Shown here: positions 26,413-34,726 of the stretch, piece after piece
Position numbering within the stretch: position 1 is the first letter of the stretch
Layout: every line of letters begins with the position of its first letter
Assembly (NCBI RefSeq): GCF_002368195.1
Contig: NZ_AP018178.1
Span: forward strand, 4,498,721 to 4,562,720
From: Calothrix sp. NIES-2100
GTDB taxonomy: Bacteria; Cyanobacteriota; Cyanobacteriia; Cyanobacteriales; Nostocaceae
DNA: 64,000 nt
Direction of reading: 5' to 3'
Position numbers and translations under genes: made by a program
The notes under the pieces: generated by a model
The model's input: only the letters and a program-made list of their open reading frames with translations
The model's database searches: none
Told to the model about the DNA's origin: nothing

Positions 26413-27420
26413 ATGAATGCAGAAATCTCCGCAGCTTGGGATAAAGTTCAAAGCATGATTAACGGGTTTATAGCTTTGTTACCAAACATTGTCTTAGGGT
26501 TAATTGTCTTTATACTATTTTTCTTTGTTGCTGGCAGAATTAAGGTAGTGGTTAAGCGGTTAACTCGTAACCGTCGCTCCGCCCGTAATCTTGGATTAGT
26601 GCTGGGAAGATTAGCTCAAGGCATAACAATTTTGATTGGGTTGTTTATCGCTCTTTCTATTGTAATTCCCTCATTTAAAGCTGGCGATTTAGTACAACTT
26701 TTGGGAATTAGCGGGGTAGCAATTGGTTTTGCTTTTCGTGATATTCTGCAAAACTTTTTAGCTGGGATTTTAATTTTATTGACTGAACCTTTTCAAATTG
26801 ACGACCAAATTGTGTTTAAAGGCTTTGAGGGAACAGTTGAAAATATCCAAACAAGAGCAACAACAATCAGAACCTACGATGGTCGGCGGATTGTGATTCC
26901 TAACTCGGAATTATTTACCAATTCTGTCACCGTGAATACTGCCTTTGATAACCGCAGATTAGAGTATGATGTCGGCATTGGCTACGGCGACGATATTGAT
27001 CTAGCCAAGCAGTTAATGCTAGACGCAATGCATAGCGTAGATCAGGTTTTAAAAGATCCAGCTCCTGATGTACTAGTAATGGAACTAGCCGGAAGTACTG
27101 TCAATATTCGGGTGCGCTGGTGGGTTCATCCACCACGACGGGCAGATAATCTGATTTCGCGGGATAAAGTGATTACTGCTATTAAGAAAACGCTCGTCGC
27201 AAATGGTATTGATTTACCCTTCCCAACTCAACAAATTTTATTCCACGATCAGACCGAAGAGACAGATGGCGATCGCTCTCGTCAGCGTGAAGGTTGGCCA
27301 TCTGGTAAAGGTGAAGTACCAAAACCCCGCAGTATTAGCAGTTCTCTCAGGTTACTCGCTCAAAAGCAAGATGATAACAATAGTAAGGTAGATTCTGCAA
27401 AGGTCAATAATGAAACATGA
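26413..27420 (+). CDS. MscS-family mechanosensitive channel
   Basis: 335 residues. Two or three N-terminal helices (ALLPNIVLGLIVFILFFFVA, LAQGITILIGLFIALSIVI) precede the pore helix LLGISGVAIGFAFRDILQNF. The MscS beta domain follows: LAGILILLTEPFQIDDQIVF, then VENIQTRATTIRTYDGRRIV, then IPNSELFTNSVTVNT. A C-terminal alpha/beta region and an extra polar ~55-residue tail complete it. MscS proteins open on membrane tension and release solutes after hypo-osmotic shock. The start ATG is preceded by GAGGAAAG. The gene overlaps the next by four bases (ATGA), so the pair is coupled. Confidence 0.9.
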   Translation: MNAEISAAWDKVQSMINGFIALLPNIVLGLIVFILFFFVAGRIKVVVKRLTRNRRSARNLGLVLGRLAQGITILIGLFIALSIVIPSFKAGDLVQLLGISGVAIGFAFRDILQNFLAGILILLTEPFQIDDQIVFKGFEGTVENIQTRATTIRTYDGRRIVIPNSELFTNSVTVNTAFDNRRLEYDVGIGYGDDIDLAKQLMLDAMHSVDQVLKDPAPDVLVMELAGSTVNIRVRWWVHPPRRADNLISRDKVITAIKKTLVANGIDLPFPTQQILFHDQTEETDGDRSRQREGWPSGKGEVPKPRSISSSLRLLAQKQDDNNSKVDSAKVNNET

Positions 27421-28763
27421 AAAATGTCAAATTAGGTAAACTGTGGGATACGCTCCACTCAAGTTACTGGTTCATTCCCTCAACTATGGCTATACTTACC
27501 ACTGCGTTGGCATTCATAATGTTAATGCTCGATCGCACAGGTAAGGCGGGTCTTAGTTATTGGTGGAGCTACACTGGTGGAGCAGATGGAGCTCGATCGG
27601 TTTTAGGAGCAGTTGCAGGTTCAATGATTAGCGTTGCTGCTACTGCCTTTTCAATTACAATCGTGGCGCTTCAGTTAGCTGCTTCCAATTTTGGCCCCCG
27701 TCTCCTGCGTAATTTCATGCAGGACACTGGCAATCAAGTTGTCCTTGGCACATTTATAAGTACGTTTATCTACTGCTTGCTCATACTTCGGACTATTCAT
27801 GGTGAGGGAGATGGATATAGTCAGTTTGTACCGCAACTTTCAGTTACCTGCGGTATTTTACTAGCAATTATTAGCATCGGAGTTTTGATTTATTTTATCG
27901 ATCATGCTTCTACAATAATTCAGGCTTCGCACATCATTGAAAACGTTAGTGATGACTTAGATAAAGCCATTGATCGCTTGTTTCCCCAAAAAATCGGGCG
28001 TAGCATCCCATTGGGACAAGAAGTTGCAGAAATACCTGACAATTTTGACTTGGTTGCAAGTCCTGTAATAGTTAATAAGAATGGTTACATACAAGCAATT
28101 GACGACGAAGAATTGATGAAAATTGCCCGAAAAAACAATCTTTTATTGCGCGTTGAGTCTCGACCAGGAAAGTTTATTGTTAAGGACAGTCATTTAGTTA
28201 TGGTTTTTCCTGGTAAATTTGTTAATAAAAAATTAACCAAACAAATCAATGATTGCTTTATTTTGGGTAAAGAACGTAGCGAACAACAAGATATTGAGTT
28301 TCCCATCGATCAGTTAGTAGAAATTGCCCTACGTGCGCTTTCTCCAGGGATTAATGACCCATTTACCGCAATTCGCTGTGTTGATAGACTAGGCGCTGGA
28401 CTATCCCGTTTAGCCCAAAAAGATTTTCCTTCACCTTACCGCTACGATAAAGATCATAAATTACGTGCGATCGCTTTTGGGGTAACATTTGAGGGATTGG
28501 TTGATAGTGCCTTTAATGGAATTCGCCAATATGCACGCTCTGATACATCAGTAACCATTCGTTTATTAGAAGCGATCGAGAATATTGCAACTTACACCAA
28601 CAATCCCAAATACCAAGTAGTTTTACAGCGTCATGCAGAGATGATTTTGCGCGGTAGCCAAGACGGTTTACCAGAAGAACTAGACCGCCAGGATGTGCAA
28701 AAGCAATATGACAATGTTATTCAAGCTTTAAGAAATCAGACTTTAGCTGAAAGAAAAAAATGA
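27417..28763 (+). CDS. DUF2254 membrane protein
   Basis: 448 residues. The N-terminal ~170 residues hold four membrane helices, with the family signature GSMISVAATAFSITIVALQL, AASNFGPRLLRNFM and GNQVVLGTFISTFIYCLLIL. A large cytoplasmic domain follows (IDHASTIIQASHIIENVSDD; LRALSPGINDPFTAIRCVDRL). The function of the family is unknown. It overlaps the MscS gene upstream and the YjdF-like gene downstream by four bases each, so all three are probably made from one transcript and act in the same membrane-stress context. Confidence 0.85.
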   Translation: MKNVKLGKLWDTLHSSYWFIPSTMAILTTALAFIMLMLDRTGKAGLSYWWSYTGGADGARSVLGAVAGSMISVAATAFSITIVALQLAASNFGPRLLRNFMQDTGNQVVLGTFISTFIYCLLILRTIHGEGDGYSQFVPQLSVTCGILLAIISIGVLIYFIDHASTIIQASHIIENVSDDLDKAIDRLFPQKIGRSIPLGQEVAEIPDNFDLVASPVIVNKNGYIQAIDDEELMKIARKNNLLLRVESRPGKFIVKDSHLVMVFPGKFVNKKLTKQINDCFILGKERSEQQDIEFPIDQLVEIALRALSPGINDPFTAIRCVDRLGAGLSRLAQKDFPSPYRYDKDHKLRAIAFGVTFEGLVDSAFNGIRQYARSDTSVTIRLLEAIENIATYTNNPKYQVVLQRHAEMILRGSQDGLPEELDRQDVQKQYDNVIQALRNQTLAERKK

Positions 28764-29359
28764 AAAATCTCAATTGGAAAGGTTATCGAATTATTGCGTG
28801 GATAGGACAAGCTCTATTAACAATTCTTGTCATAGCCGCAGCAGTTCAAGGTAAATGGACAAATGCCTTTGGTCTTGCAATCTTCCTTATTGCATCCTTT
28901 GTATTTGTCATTCAAGATGATAAATTACCTACCTTGTTTGATTTTCTATTTGTCTTGGCTGCATTGCTAAATGCTACTGGTTGGGTATGGGATTTCTTTG
29001 GTATGCCAGGCCCTTATGATGAGATTGTTCATGGTTATACTACTTTTGCAATTACCCTCGCGCTCAGTTTTTTAGTCTATGGTTCAATGCTGAATATATT
29101 TCGTAATCATACACTCTTATATCTAGTGACAATTACCAGTTTTGGAATTGCCATTGGTGCTTTGTGGGAAGTTACAGAATGGTCTGCCGGTAAAATTCTT
29201 AATACTCAAGTGATTGAAAGCTTGGATGACACCATTATCGATTTAATTATGGACTCTCTGGGGGCAGGATTAGCAGCTTTAATTAGTTTTTGGGGGTTAC
29301 GAAATTGGATAAATCGTAATACAAATGTAAGCAATTCCGAAACTAAGACATACATTTGA
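28760..29359 (+). CDS. YjdF/DUF2238-like membrane protein
   Basis: 199 residues with five to six predicted helices. Conserved polar positions are GMPGPYDEIVHGYTTFAITL, GALWEVTEWSAGKI and DDTIIDLIMDSLGAGLAALI, which match the DUF2238/YjdF pattern (D...H.......E..E......DT..Dl..d..GA). Function unknown in the family. It is coupled to the DUF2254 gene by ATGA. Last gene of the membrane operon; a short AT-rich gap separates it from the convergent AI-2E-type gene. Confidence 0.7.
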   Translation: MKNLNWKGYRIIAWIGQALLTILVIAAAVQGKWTNAFGLAIFLIASFVFVIQDDKLPTLFDFLFVLAALLNATGWVWDFFGMPGPYDEIVHGYTTFAITLALSFLVYGSMLNIFRNHTLLYLVTITSFGIAIGALWEVTEWSAGKILNTQVIESLDDTIIDLIMDSLGAGLAALISFWGLRNWINRNTNVSNSETKTYI

Positions 29360-29412
29360 ATTACACAATTTCTTATTTATTCAAATAAATAAGTTAATTT
29401 TCAATTTTTTAA

Positions 29413-30459
29413 TTAGTTTGCTAATTCCTCAATATCTAACAAGCTTACAATAACTCCAGCGATGGGGATAGAAAGGAATACTCCTAATAATCCAGCTATT
29501 TTTGTACCAATTAAAAGAGCAAAAAATACTACTATAGGATTTAAGTGAACTGTACTTTGCATTACACGAGGTGCAATAAAATTATCTTGAATCTGTTGCA
29601 AAACTATGCAAGCTATCAATACTTTAATAGCAACAATCCAACCACTTTGTACTAAGATAATTAGAGAAACTAAGGTAACTCCTAGTGTAGCTCCAATACC
29701 GGGAATCAGGTCAAAAAGTCCCACAGTTATAGCTAGCAAAAACGGGAATGGAACACGCAGAAGTGCGAAAACTAAAAAAGTAGCAATACTCAGAATAAAT
29801 GAGATTAGCAATTGACCTCGCAAGAAACCAATGAAGTTCTTTTGAATAGATTTTGCAAAGCGATCGCGTTGATTATGGGGAATCATCTTAAGAATCAGTT
29901 GCCAGATTTGCTCTCCATCAGTCAGCATAAAAAAGGCAATTACAATAATAATGATAAATCCGACATAACTTTCTAAGAAATTGGGCAAAAAGCCTAAAAT
30001 CATATTCACGCCATACACAAACCAGTTGCGAATTTGTGTTTCTACTGCCTCTAAATTTATGGGAATATTTCGAGTGGCTAATACGCTTTGTAATTGATTA
30101 ATAGGATTGTTAGTAGAACTAATAATTTGTAATAACAAACCTGCTAATTGTTGTAGTTGTGTAATTAATACATTACCAACAAATACAAATAGAAAAATGA
30201 TTGTTAATAGACTGATGACTATAACTGTACCCAAGGCAAGACCTCTCTTCAAGAACCGTTCTAGGTAGCGTACAGGATAGTTAAGAATGAGTGCTAAAAT
30301 TGTTGCAAAGGTAAATATAAAAACTACATCTTTGAAATACCAAAAAACTTTTACTAATACCCAACCACAAGCAGCAAACAGTAAGAAACGAACTAGTGTA
30401 TTAGTACTAAATTTACTCCAGAAAGTTTTTTCATTTGGCTGATGTTGAGGGTTATTCAT
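29413..30459 (-). CDS. AI-2E/PerM-family transporter
   Basis: 348 residues. Typical AI2E_transport plan: an N-terminal pair of helices (FLLFAACGWVLVKVFWYFKD, IFTFATILALILNYPVRYLE), and a third helix (VIVISLLTIIFLFVFVGNVL). An amphipathic middle part (ETQIRNWFVYGVNMILGFLP) precedes a C-terminal helix bundle with LRVPFPFLLAITVGLFDLIP, GIGATLGV and the signature QDNFIAPRVMQSTVHLNPIV. Family members export small molecules or act as Na+/H+ antiporters. The substrate cannot be told from sequence. Convergent with the membrane operon; the response regulator upstream is co-oriented, 43 bases away. Confidence 0.87.
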   Translation of the reverse strand: MNNPQHQPNEKTFWSKFSTNTLVRFLLFAACGWVLVKVFWYFKDVVFIFTFATILALILNYPVRYLERFLKRGLALGTVIVISLLTIIFLFVFVGNVLITQLQQLAGLLLQIISSTNNPINQLQSVLATRNIPINLEAVETQIRNWFVYGVNMILGFLPNFLESYVGFIIIIVIAFFMLTDGEQIWQLILKMIPHNQRDRFAKSIQKNFIGFLRGQLLISFILSIATFLVFALLRVPFPFLLAITVGLFDLIPGIGATLGVTLVSLIILVQSGWIVAIKVLIACIVLQQIQDNFIAPRVMQSTVHLNPIVVFFALLIGTKIAGLLGVFLSIPIAGVIVSLLDIEELAN

Positions 30460-30502
30460 GTGTTTGGTTATTTTTATTTACTTAAGCTATTTTTCTAACT
30501 AG

Positions 30503-31270
30503 TTATATTCGTTTGAGACGGTTCAATAAACGAGTAATTAGTTGTGAGTTTTTAGCATTTTTGCTTATACAATCATCAGCACCGATTGCAAATATTTGCT
30601 CGACAATATCTGTGTTTAAATTATCAACCAGAAACAGCACTGTTAAAAATTTGTAGTATGGATCGTTACGTAATACCTGACAAAGTTCAATGCCATTGAT
30701 ATAAGGCATTTCCACATCTAAAATTAGCAAATCTGGAGAAAATTCTGTCAGAGTATCCCAGAAATATCTTGAGTCTTCAAGAGTTTTTAGAGTCAGTCCT
30801 AATGGTTCTAAAGATTGTTGTATAAAAGTTAATGTCTGCGAATCGTCGTCTACAACCATTACTCTCGCTTCGGTAATACAAGTTTGTTGTAATATTTGAC
30901 TAACTGACTCTAAAATTTGGCTAGGAGGCATAGATTTTTGTAAAAAAGCACGTCCGCCAGCTCGTGCAACCTCAACGCGATAGCTAAAATTATTTCGCTC
31001 TGTAAAAACTAACACTGGTATTTCTGGCAGTGGCGATCGCTGGGATAATTCTGTTAATAACTTCAAGCTATCTTTGTGAATATCAAGATCCAGTAGCTCC
31101 AGCTTTGGCAGAATCACATCTAGCAAAATTAGGTCATAGTTACAAACACTTATCAATTTCCAACCAGCTTCACCATCAGCAGCAATATCAACCACATAAT
31201 TTTGTTTGGTAAGAGCTGTAGCTACAGCTTGAGCAAGCAAATCATCGTCTTCAATTAACAGAATTCTCAT
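30503..31270 (-). CDS. double-receiver response regulator
   Basis: About 255 residues from ATG 31270 (MRILLIEDDDLLAQAVATAL); the longer frame starting at 31294 is less likely. Two receiver domains lie in tandem. REC1 (~1-120) has acidic pair EDD, phospho-site LILLDVILPK and lysine in FLQKS. REC2 (~133-255) has VMVVDDDSQT, LLILDVEMPY and CISKNAK. There is no output domain, so it probably works as a phosphate relay or by protein contact. REC1 has a longer loop after the phospho-site (LELLDLDIHKDS) than usual. The hybrid-type kinase at 31618-33282 is co-oriented and a likely partner. Confidence 0.85.
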   Translation of the reverse strand: MRILLIEDDDLLAQAVATALTKQNYVVDIAADGEAGWKLISVCNYDLILLDVILPKLELLDLDIHKDSLKLLTELSQRSPLPEIPVLVFTERNNFSYRVEVARAGGRAFLQKSMPPSQILESVSQILQQTCITEARVMVVDDDSQTLTFIQQSLEPLGLTLKTLEDSRYFWDTLTEFSPDLLILDVEMPYINGIELCQVLRNDPYYKFLTVLFLVDNLNTDIVEQIFAIGADDCISKNAKNSQLITRLLNRLKRI

Positions 31271-31617
31271 GAAAATGTTTGCTTGGAGAAGCAACCTTAA
31301 GCACTGTCATCAAATTTATATAACTTAGGTTATCTCCTTTTCAGTTTTATATAACATCTATCAAAGGCAAGGTTTAAGAATATTTTTGCAATCATCCCAT
31401 TAATGATGCTCACGACTTTCTACTGTTGGTTTTGAGTCTGGTTACATTCATTCTTTACGCGATCGCTATTCTTAATCACTCTAAATTCGTAGAAAACTTC
31501 CTTCCAAAGACAGTAGAAAACTATCTACAATCATTTGCCAGATGGCTATTACAGTCTTTTTTAGAACCCAGTAAAGTTGTAACCGACTCCGATCGTAAAT
31601 CCTACATCCGTTTAAGG
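31271..31617. other. gap between response regulator and kinase
   Basis: 347 bases with one weak TTG-started frame on the plus strand that runs into the kinase 3' end. No supported gene. It presumably holds the promoter of the response-regulator gene. Confidence 0.4.
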
Positions 31618-33282
31618 TCAAACGGGCAATTTGACTGTAAATGTCGATCCTTCACCTATTCCTTGGCTCTGGGCTTGGATTGTGCCACTATGCAGTTCTA
31701 TTATATGACGGGCGATCGCTAGCCCTAAACCTAGTCCTTTATCTGACCGAGTATGACTACTATCTGCTTGGCAAAAGCGCTCAAAAACGTGAGGTAAAAA
31801 GTCAGCACTGATACCCTTACCCGTATCACTCACTTCAATTTGAACATAGTTATGAATTGAACATTGGGAAAACTCTTCTTTAGAGACACAATTAATCGCG
31901 TCTATTTCTTTTGACAACCGCACCTTAACCCGTCCGCCGTTGGGTGTAAATTTGATCGCATTGGTGAGTAGATTTAACACAACTTGTTGCAAGCGATCTG
32001 AGTCACCCGAAATTTTTTCTATTGAAGTATCAAGTATAGTTTCAATTTGAATATCCTTTGCATCTGCCAATGATTGTACAACCTCGAGCGCAGATGTAAT
32101 TACTTCTACTAAATCTACCAAATCAATCGAGAGTGAAATTTCTCCTCTAACAATACGCGAAATATCAAGTAGGTCTTCAATAAGTTGCATTTGCAAATTA
32201 GCATTGCGTTCAATTGTCTCAAGTGCAAGAGTTGCTTTAGCTTCATCTAGCGCACCCGTTTGCAACATCCCCGCCCAACCAATAATTGCAGTCATGGGGG
32301 TACGTAATTCATGGGAAACTATTGCTAAAAATTCATCCTTGGAACGGTTTGCAGCTTCTGCTGCACTTTGCGCCGCTTCGCTAACAGCGCGTGCAGCTTG
32401 TTCTCGCAGCAGCAATTGCTCTTTTTCTTCTTCTGCTTGTTTGCGCTCAGTAATATCTTGCATAATTTTAGAGAATCCGCGCAGATTTCCATTTTCATCT
32501 CGTAAAGGTGTGATTACACAATGCGCCCAAAAAAATGTCCCATCTTTGCGGAGATGCCAACGATTTTCTTTAGAAAAACCTTCAGTTACGGCTTTGCTCA
32601 ATGCTTGTTGTGGTTGTCCGCGCTCAATTGCTTCTGGTGAAAAAATGCGCTCAAAAGGTTGACCAATAATTTCTGCTTCTTGATAGCCTAAAATACGTTC
32701 AGATCCAATGTTCCAGCTAGTAAAGTTACCGTTTGGATCTAACATGAAAATTGCGTAATTAGTTACTCCTTCTATTAGCAACCGATAACGTTCTTCACTC
32801 TGACGCAGACTGTCTTGAATTTGAAGTAGAGACTCGTAATTTTGTTGGGCTACTCGCGCGTTTTTTTGAGCTTGCGATCGCGCCTGACGTAGTGCAGTGT
32901 TAAGTAAGGTAATCAACAATGCTACTAGCACAAACTGAAGCAACCCCAACGCACCAAACCCAGCAACAGACAAAGAATAGAAAGGGAGTAAAAGGAAGTA
33001 GGCGCAGACGATAGCAGAGAAAAAAGTTGCTAACAGTCCTGGGTTTAAGCCACCATACCAGGAACTAACCATGACAGCAGCTAAAAACAGTGGATAAATG
33101 GAATTCAGCCTGTGTAGCTGCCATAGAAGCAGTGTCAGCAGTAAAGCTAGTAAAACCGTTAATAATGCAATGCTATAGCCTTGTAGTTGCGATGACCTCC
33201 GGTCGGTCGGAGACCATCGCGTAGCGTCTCCGTAGGAGAATCGCCAAAGGCGGGGCAAAGCCCATCGCGTTAATCTCCACAT
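31618..33282 (-). CDS. membrane PAS-domain sensor histidine kinase
   Basis: 554 residues. A DUF4118-like four-helix membrane region covers ~38-135 (YSIALLTVLLALLLTLLLWQ, YPLFLAAVMVSSWYGGLNPG, LLQFVLVALLITLLN). PAS/PAC follows at ~165-290 (RYRLLIEGVTNYAIFMLDPN, LRGFSKIMQDITERKQ). HisKA has phospho-acceptor H324 in AIVSHELRTPMTAIIGW, and HATPase has NLLTNAIKFTP, DTGKGIS and GLGLGLAI. Unusual: the first ~33 residues (MWRLTRWALPRLWRFSYGDA...) are translated from a GC-rich dispersed repeat, so they may be an acquired extension or the true start may be downstream. Likely partner: the double-receiver regulator 348 bases downstream. Confidence 0.88.
   Translation of the reverse strand: MWRLTRWALPRLWRFSYGDATRWSPTDRRSSQLQGYSIALLTVLLALLLTLLLWQLHRLNSIYPLFLAAVMVSSWYGGLNPGLLATFFSAIVCAYFLLLPFYSLSVAGFGALGLLQFVLVALLITLLNTALRQARSQAQKNARVAQQNYESLLQIQDSLRQSEERYRLLIEGVTNYAIFMLDPNGNFTSWNIGSERILGYQEAEIIGQPFERIFSPEAIERGQPQQALSKAVTEGFSKENRWHLRKDGTFFWAHCVITPLRDENGNLRGFSKIMQDITERKQAEEEKEQLLLREQAARAVSEAAQSAAEAANRSKDEFLAIVSHELRTPMTAIIGWAGMLQTGALDEAKATLALETIERNANLQMQLIEDLLDISRIVRGEISLSIDLVDLVEVITSALEVVQSLADAKDIQIETILDTSIEKISGDSDRLQQVVLNLLTNAIKFTPNGGRVKVRLSKEIDAINCVSKEEFSQCSIHNYVQIEVSDTGKGISADFLPHVFERFCQADSSHTRSDKGLGLGLAIARHIIELHSGTIQAQSQGIGEGSTFTVKLPV
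33190..33270. repeat. GC-rich small dispersed repeat at the kinase 5' end
   Basis: About 80 bases of tandem small palindromes: GGAGAC...GTCTCC, CTCC-GTA-GGAG and GGGC-AAA-GCCC. This is the style of Nostoc-type dispersed repeats and is much GC-richer than its surroundings. It is read in frame as the first residues of the histidine kinase. Confidence 0.7.
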
Positions 33283-33460
33283 TTTATATTACTTCTGTTT
33301 ATGCTATCTATTTATTAAACTTCTACCCTAGTTTTCCACTTTCAAGTTTTACCATAAAAATCAATCTTAAGAAAATGGTATATCTAAACAATACCCTCAT
33401 TACACCGAAAGAATTAAATAACTCAGGAATAAGAATAATTAAAATAGGAAGATAATAACA

Positions 33461-33817
33461 ATGACCTCTAAGCAAATCTTAGTTATTGATGATGAAGATG
33501 ACATCCGTCAATTGATTCAGACTTGTCTAGAAATTATGGGCGGCTGGAAGGTGTTGACTGCTACTTCAGGTAATCAAGGATTACTCTTAGCTCAATCATC
33601 TCAACCCGATGCCATCCTTTTGGACGTAATGATGCCTGATATGGATGGTTTGACAACTTTTGAGAAACTACAAGCTAATCAAATTGGCCCTAGAACCACT
33701 AAAGCAGTAGTAGCATTTCAGCGATCGCACAGAATAGTTGCTGATGGTAGAGTAGGAGCGCTGACGTGGCAAGCTTTACGCAGTAATATAGCACCCGTGC
33801 GCCGTCGTCGTTTCTAA
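33461..33817 (+). CDS. chimera of a truncated receiver domain and a peptidoglycan-binding domain
   Basis: 118 residues. Residues 1-74 are the first two-thirds of a response-regulator receiver: ILVIDDEDDIRQLIQTCLEI, phospho-site AILLDVMMPDMDGLTTFEKL. The text then switches from QANQ directly to IGPRTTKAVVAFQRSHRIVA and DGRVGALTWQAL, the C-terminal half of a PG_binding_1 repeat, ending APVRRRRF. The receiver lacks its beta4-beta5 part with the conserved T and K, and the wall-binding repeat lacks its first helix. The two halves come from unrelated proteins, joined at ~33,682-33,690, presumably by deletion. A ribosome site (GGAAGATAATAACA) precedes the ATG. Function doubtful. Confidence 0.7.
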   Translation: MTSKQILVIDDEDDIRQLIQTCLEIMGGWKVLTATSGNQGLLLAQSSQPDAILLDVMMPDMDGLTTFEKLQANQIGPRTTKAVVAFQRSHRIVADGRVGALTWQALRSNIAPVRRRRF

Positions 33818-33884
33818 CAGTGGCTACACAAACTCTCGTCCGCCTGTGCGGACTAAGAGAAAATTAATGAAATATGTAGTATCG

Positions 33885-34026
33885 CGAATGGCACTAAGAT
33901 TCATGTGAAACCTTTGCCTGGAGTGGGTGTGGGAGGTGTGGGAGGAAAGAGAATTTATGCTTCCCACACTCCCCACACCCAAAAGCCTGATAAATAATGG
34001 ATTCGCCGTTATCTTAGTGCCATTCG
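33885..34026. mobile_element. MITE-like element with 16-bp terminal inverted repeats
   Basis: A 142-bp non-coding segment bounded by perfect inverted repeats CGAATGGCACTAAGAT (33885-33900 and its complement 34011-34026). It contains an imperfect inner palindrome of G-rich GGGTGTGGGAGGTGTGGGAG against CTTCCCACACTCCCCACACC. The 7-mer GTAGTAT occurs at 33876-33882 and 34027-34033, directly abutting the right end and two bases off the left end, a candidate target duplication. It has no coding capacity, so it would be moved in trans. Confidence 0.7.
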
Positions 34027-34100
34027 GTAGTATTGCCTTACCAGAGTTCCAACAAGGATGTTTTTAGCCTGAGAGTGAGCAGAAAATTTCATGCAGCCAC

Positions 34101-34130
34101 TTGACATCAAAATTAAGTGCATATACACTT
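34101..34130 (+). promoter_or_regulatory. marR promoter with overlapping palindromic operator
   Basis: TTGACA at 34101-34106 and TACACT at 34124-34129 are separated by 17 bases. The operator AAGTGCATATACACTT (34115-34130), inside a 20-base block from 34111, covers the -10. Transcription would start at or within a base or two of the ATG (34136), and no Shine-Dalgarno is present, so a leaderless mRNA is predicted. Confidence 0.7.
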
Positions 34131-34135
34131 AAGCT

Positions 34136-34594
34136 ATGGATAAACACACTAACTCAATCAATACCGATCTTTTAGATCAAGTGGGTTTAGCGTGCGCCTG
34201 TTTCAATATCCGAAAGGCTTCTCGTGTTATGACACAACACTTTGATGAAGTACTCAAGCCGAGCGGATTGCTAGTGACTCAGTTCACCATTCTGGCTGCT
34301 GTAGCGATCGCAAAATCAGCCACAATCAACGAGTTAGCGGAGATGCTAGTGATGGATCGCACGACCTTAACCAGGAATCTCAAGCCCCTTGAACGCGAAG
34401 GATGGTTAAAATCTGAACCTGGACAAGACCAGCGAACTCGTATAATTGCCTTGACCGAAGCCGGAGAAGCTGTCTTAGCGAAAGCTTTACCATTGTGGAA
34501 ACAAGCTCAAAGCATGGTTGAGGAAGTGCTTGGACAGCAACGATGGAACACTTTGTTGGCGCATTTAGTGGAAGCAACAGCACTCTTGCGTTAA
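34136..34594 (+). CDS. MarR-family transcriptional regulator
   Basis: 152 residues, normal MarR length. An N-terminal dimerisation helix (CACFNIRKASRVMTQHFDEV) leads to the winged helix: SATINELAEMLVMDRTTLTR with NLKPLEREGWLKSEPGQDQR (wing, DxR motif) and TRIIALTEAGEAVL. A C-terminal helix follows. MarR proteins are usually ligand-responsive repressors acting on palindromes that overlap their own promoter. Here a palindrome covers the marR -10 and the same 20-base block recurs, inverted, 20 bases after the stop. That predicts autorepression and control of the downstream methyltransferase-like gene. C43-type cysteines near the N-terminus could make it redox-responsive, but this is speculative. 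Confidence 0.9.
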   Translation: MDKHTNSINTDLLDQVGLACACFNIRKASRVMTQHFDEVLKPSGLLVTQFTILAAVAIAKSATINELAEMLVMDRTTLTRNLKPLEREGWLKSEPGQDQRTRIIALTEAGEAVLAKALPLWKQAQSMVEEVLGQQRWNTLLAHLVEATALLR

Positions 34595-34614
34595 GTCTAA
34601 AATTTTTCTCCAAA

Positions 34615-34634
34615 AAGTGTATATGCACTTAATT
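34615..34634. promoter_or_regulatory. second copy of the MarR operator
   Basis: AAGTGTATATGCACTTAATT is the exact reverse complement of the 20-base block at 34111-34130. It lies between marR and the 34727 gene, so the downstream genes probably have their own MarR-controlled promoter. Confidence 0.75.
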
Positions 34635-34726
34635 TCTCTATGTTGGCAGTTGATGATAAGCATTCAAAAAAATCATCTTTCCTCTCACAGCATTATTAGC
34701 AAAATCATTACAAAAGGTAGCTCATC

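Noticed and set aside
31426..31722. 98-codon plus-strand ORF between regulator and kinase
   Set aside because: TTG start, overlaps the antisense kinase 3' end by 105 bases; no motif. Possibly a remnant but not supported.
33461..33817. Functional PleD/CheY-like regulator
   Set aside because: The receiver stops before the conserved Thr and Lys; the remainder belongs to a wall-binding repeat.
33885..34026. Rho-independent terminator
   Set aside because: The perfect arms are at the extreme ends of 142 bp with no U-run; the geometry fits a MITE better.
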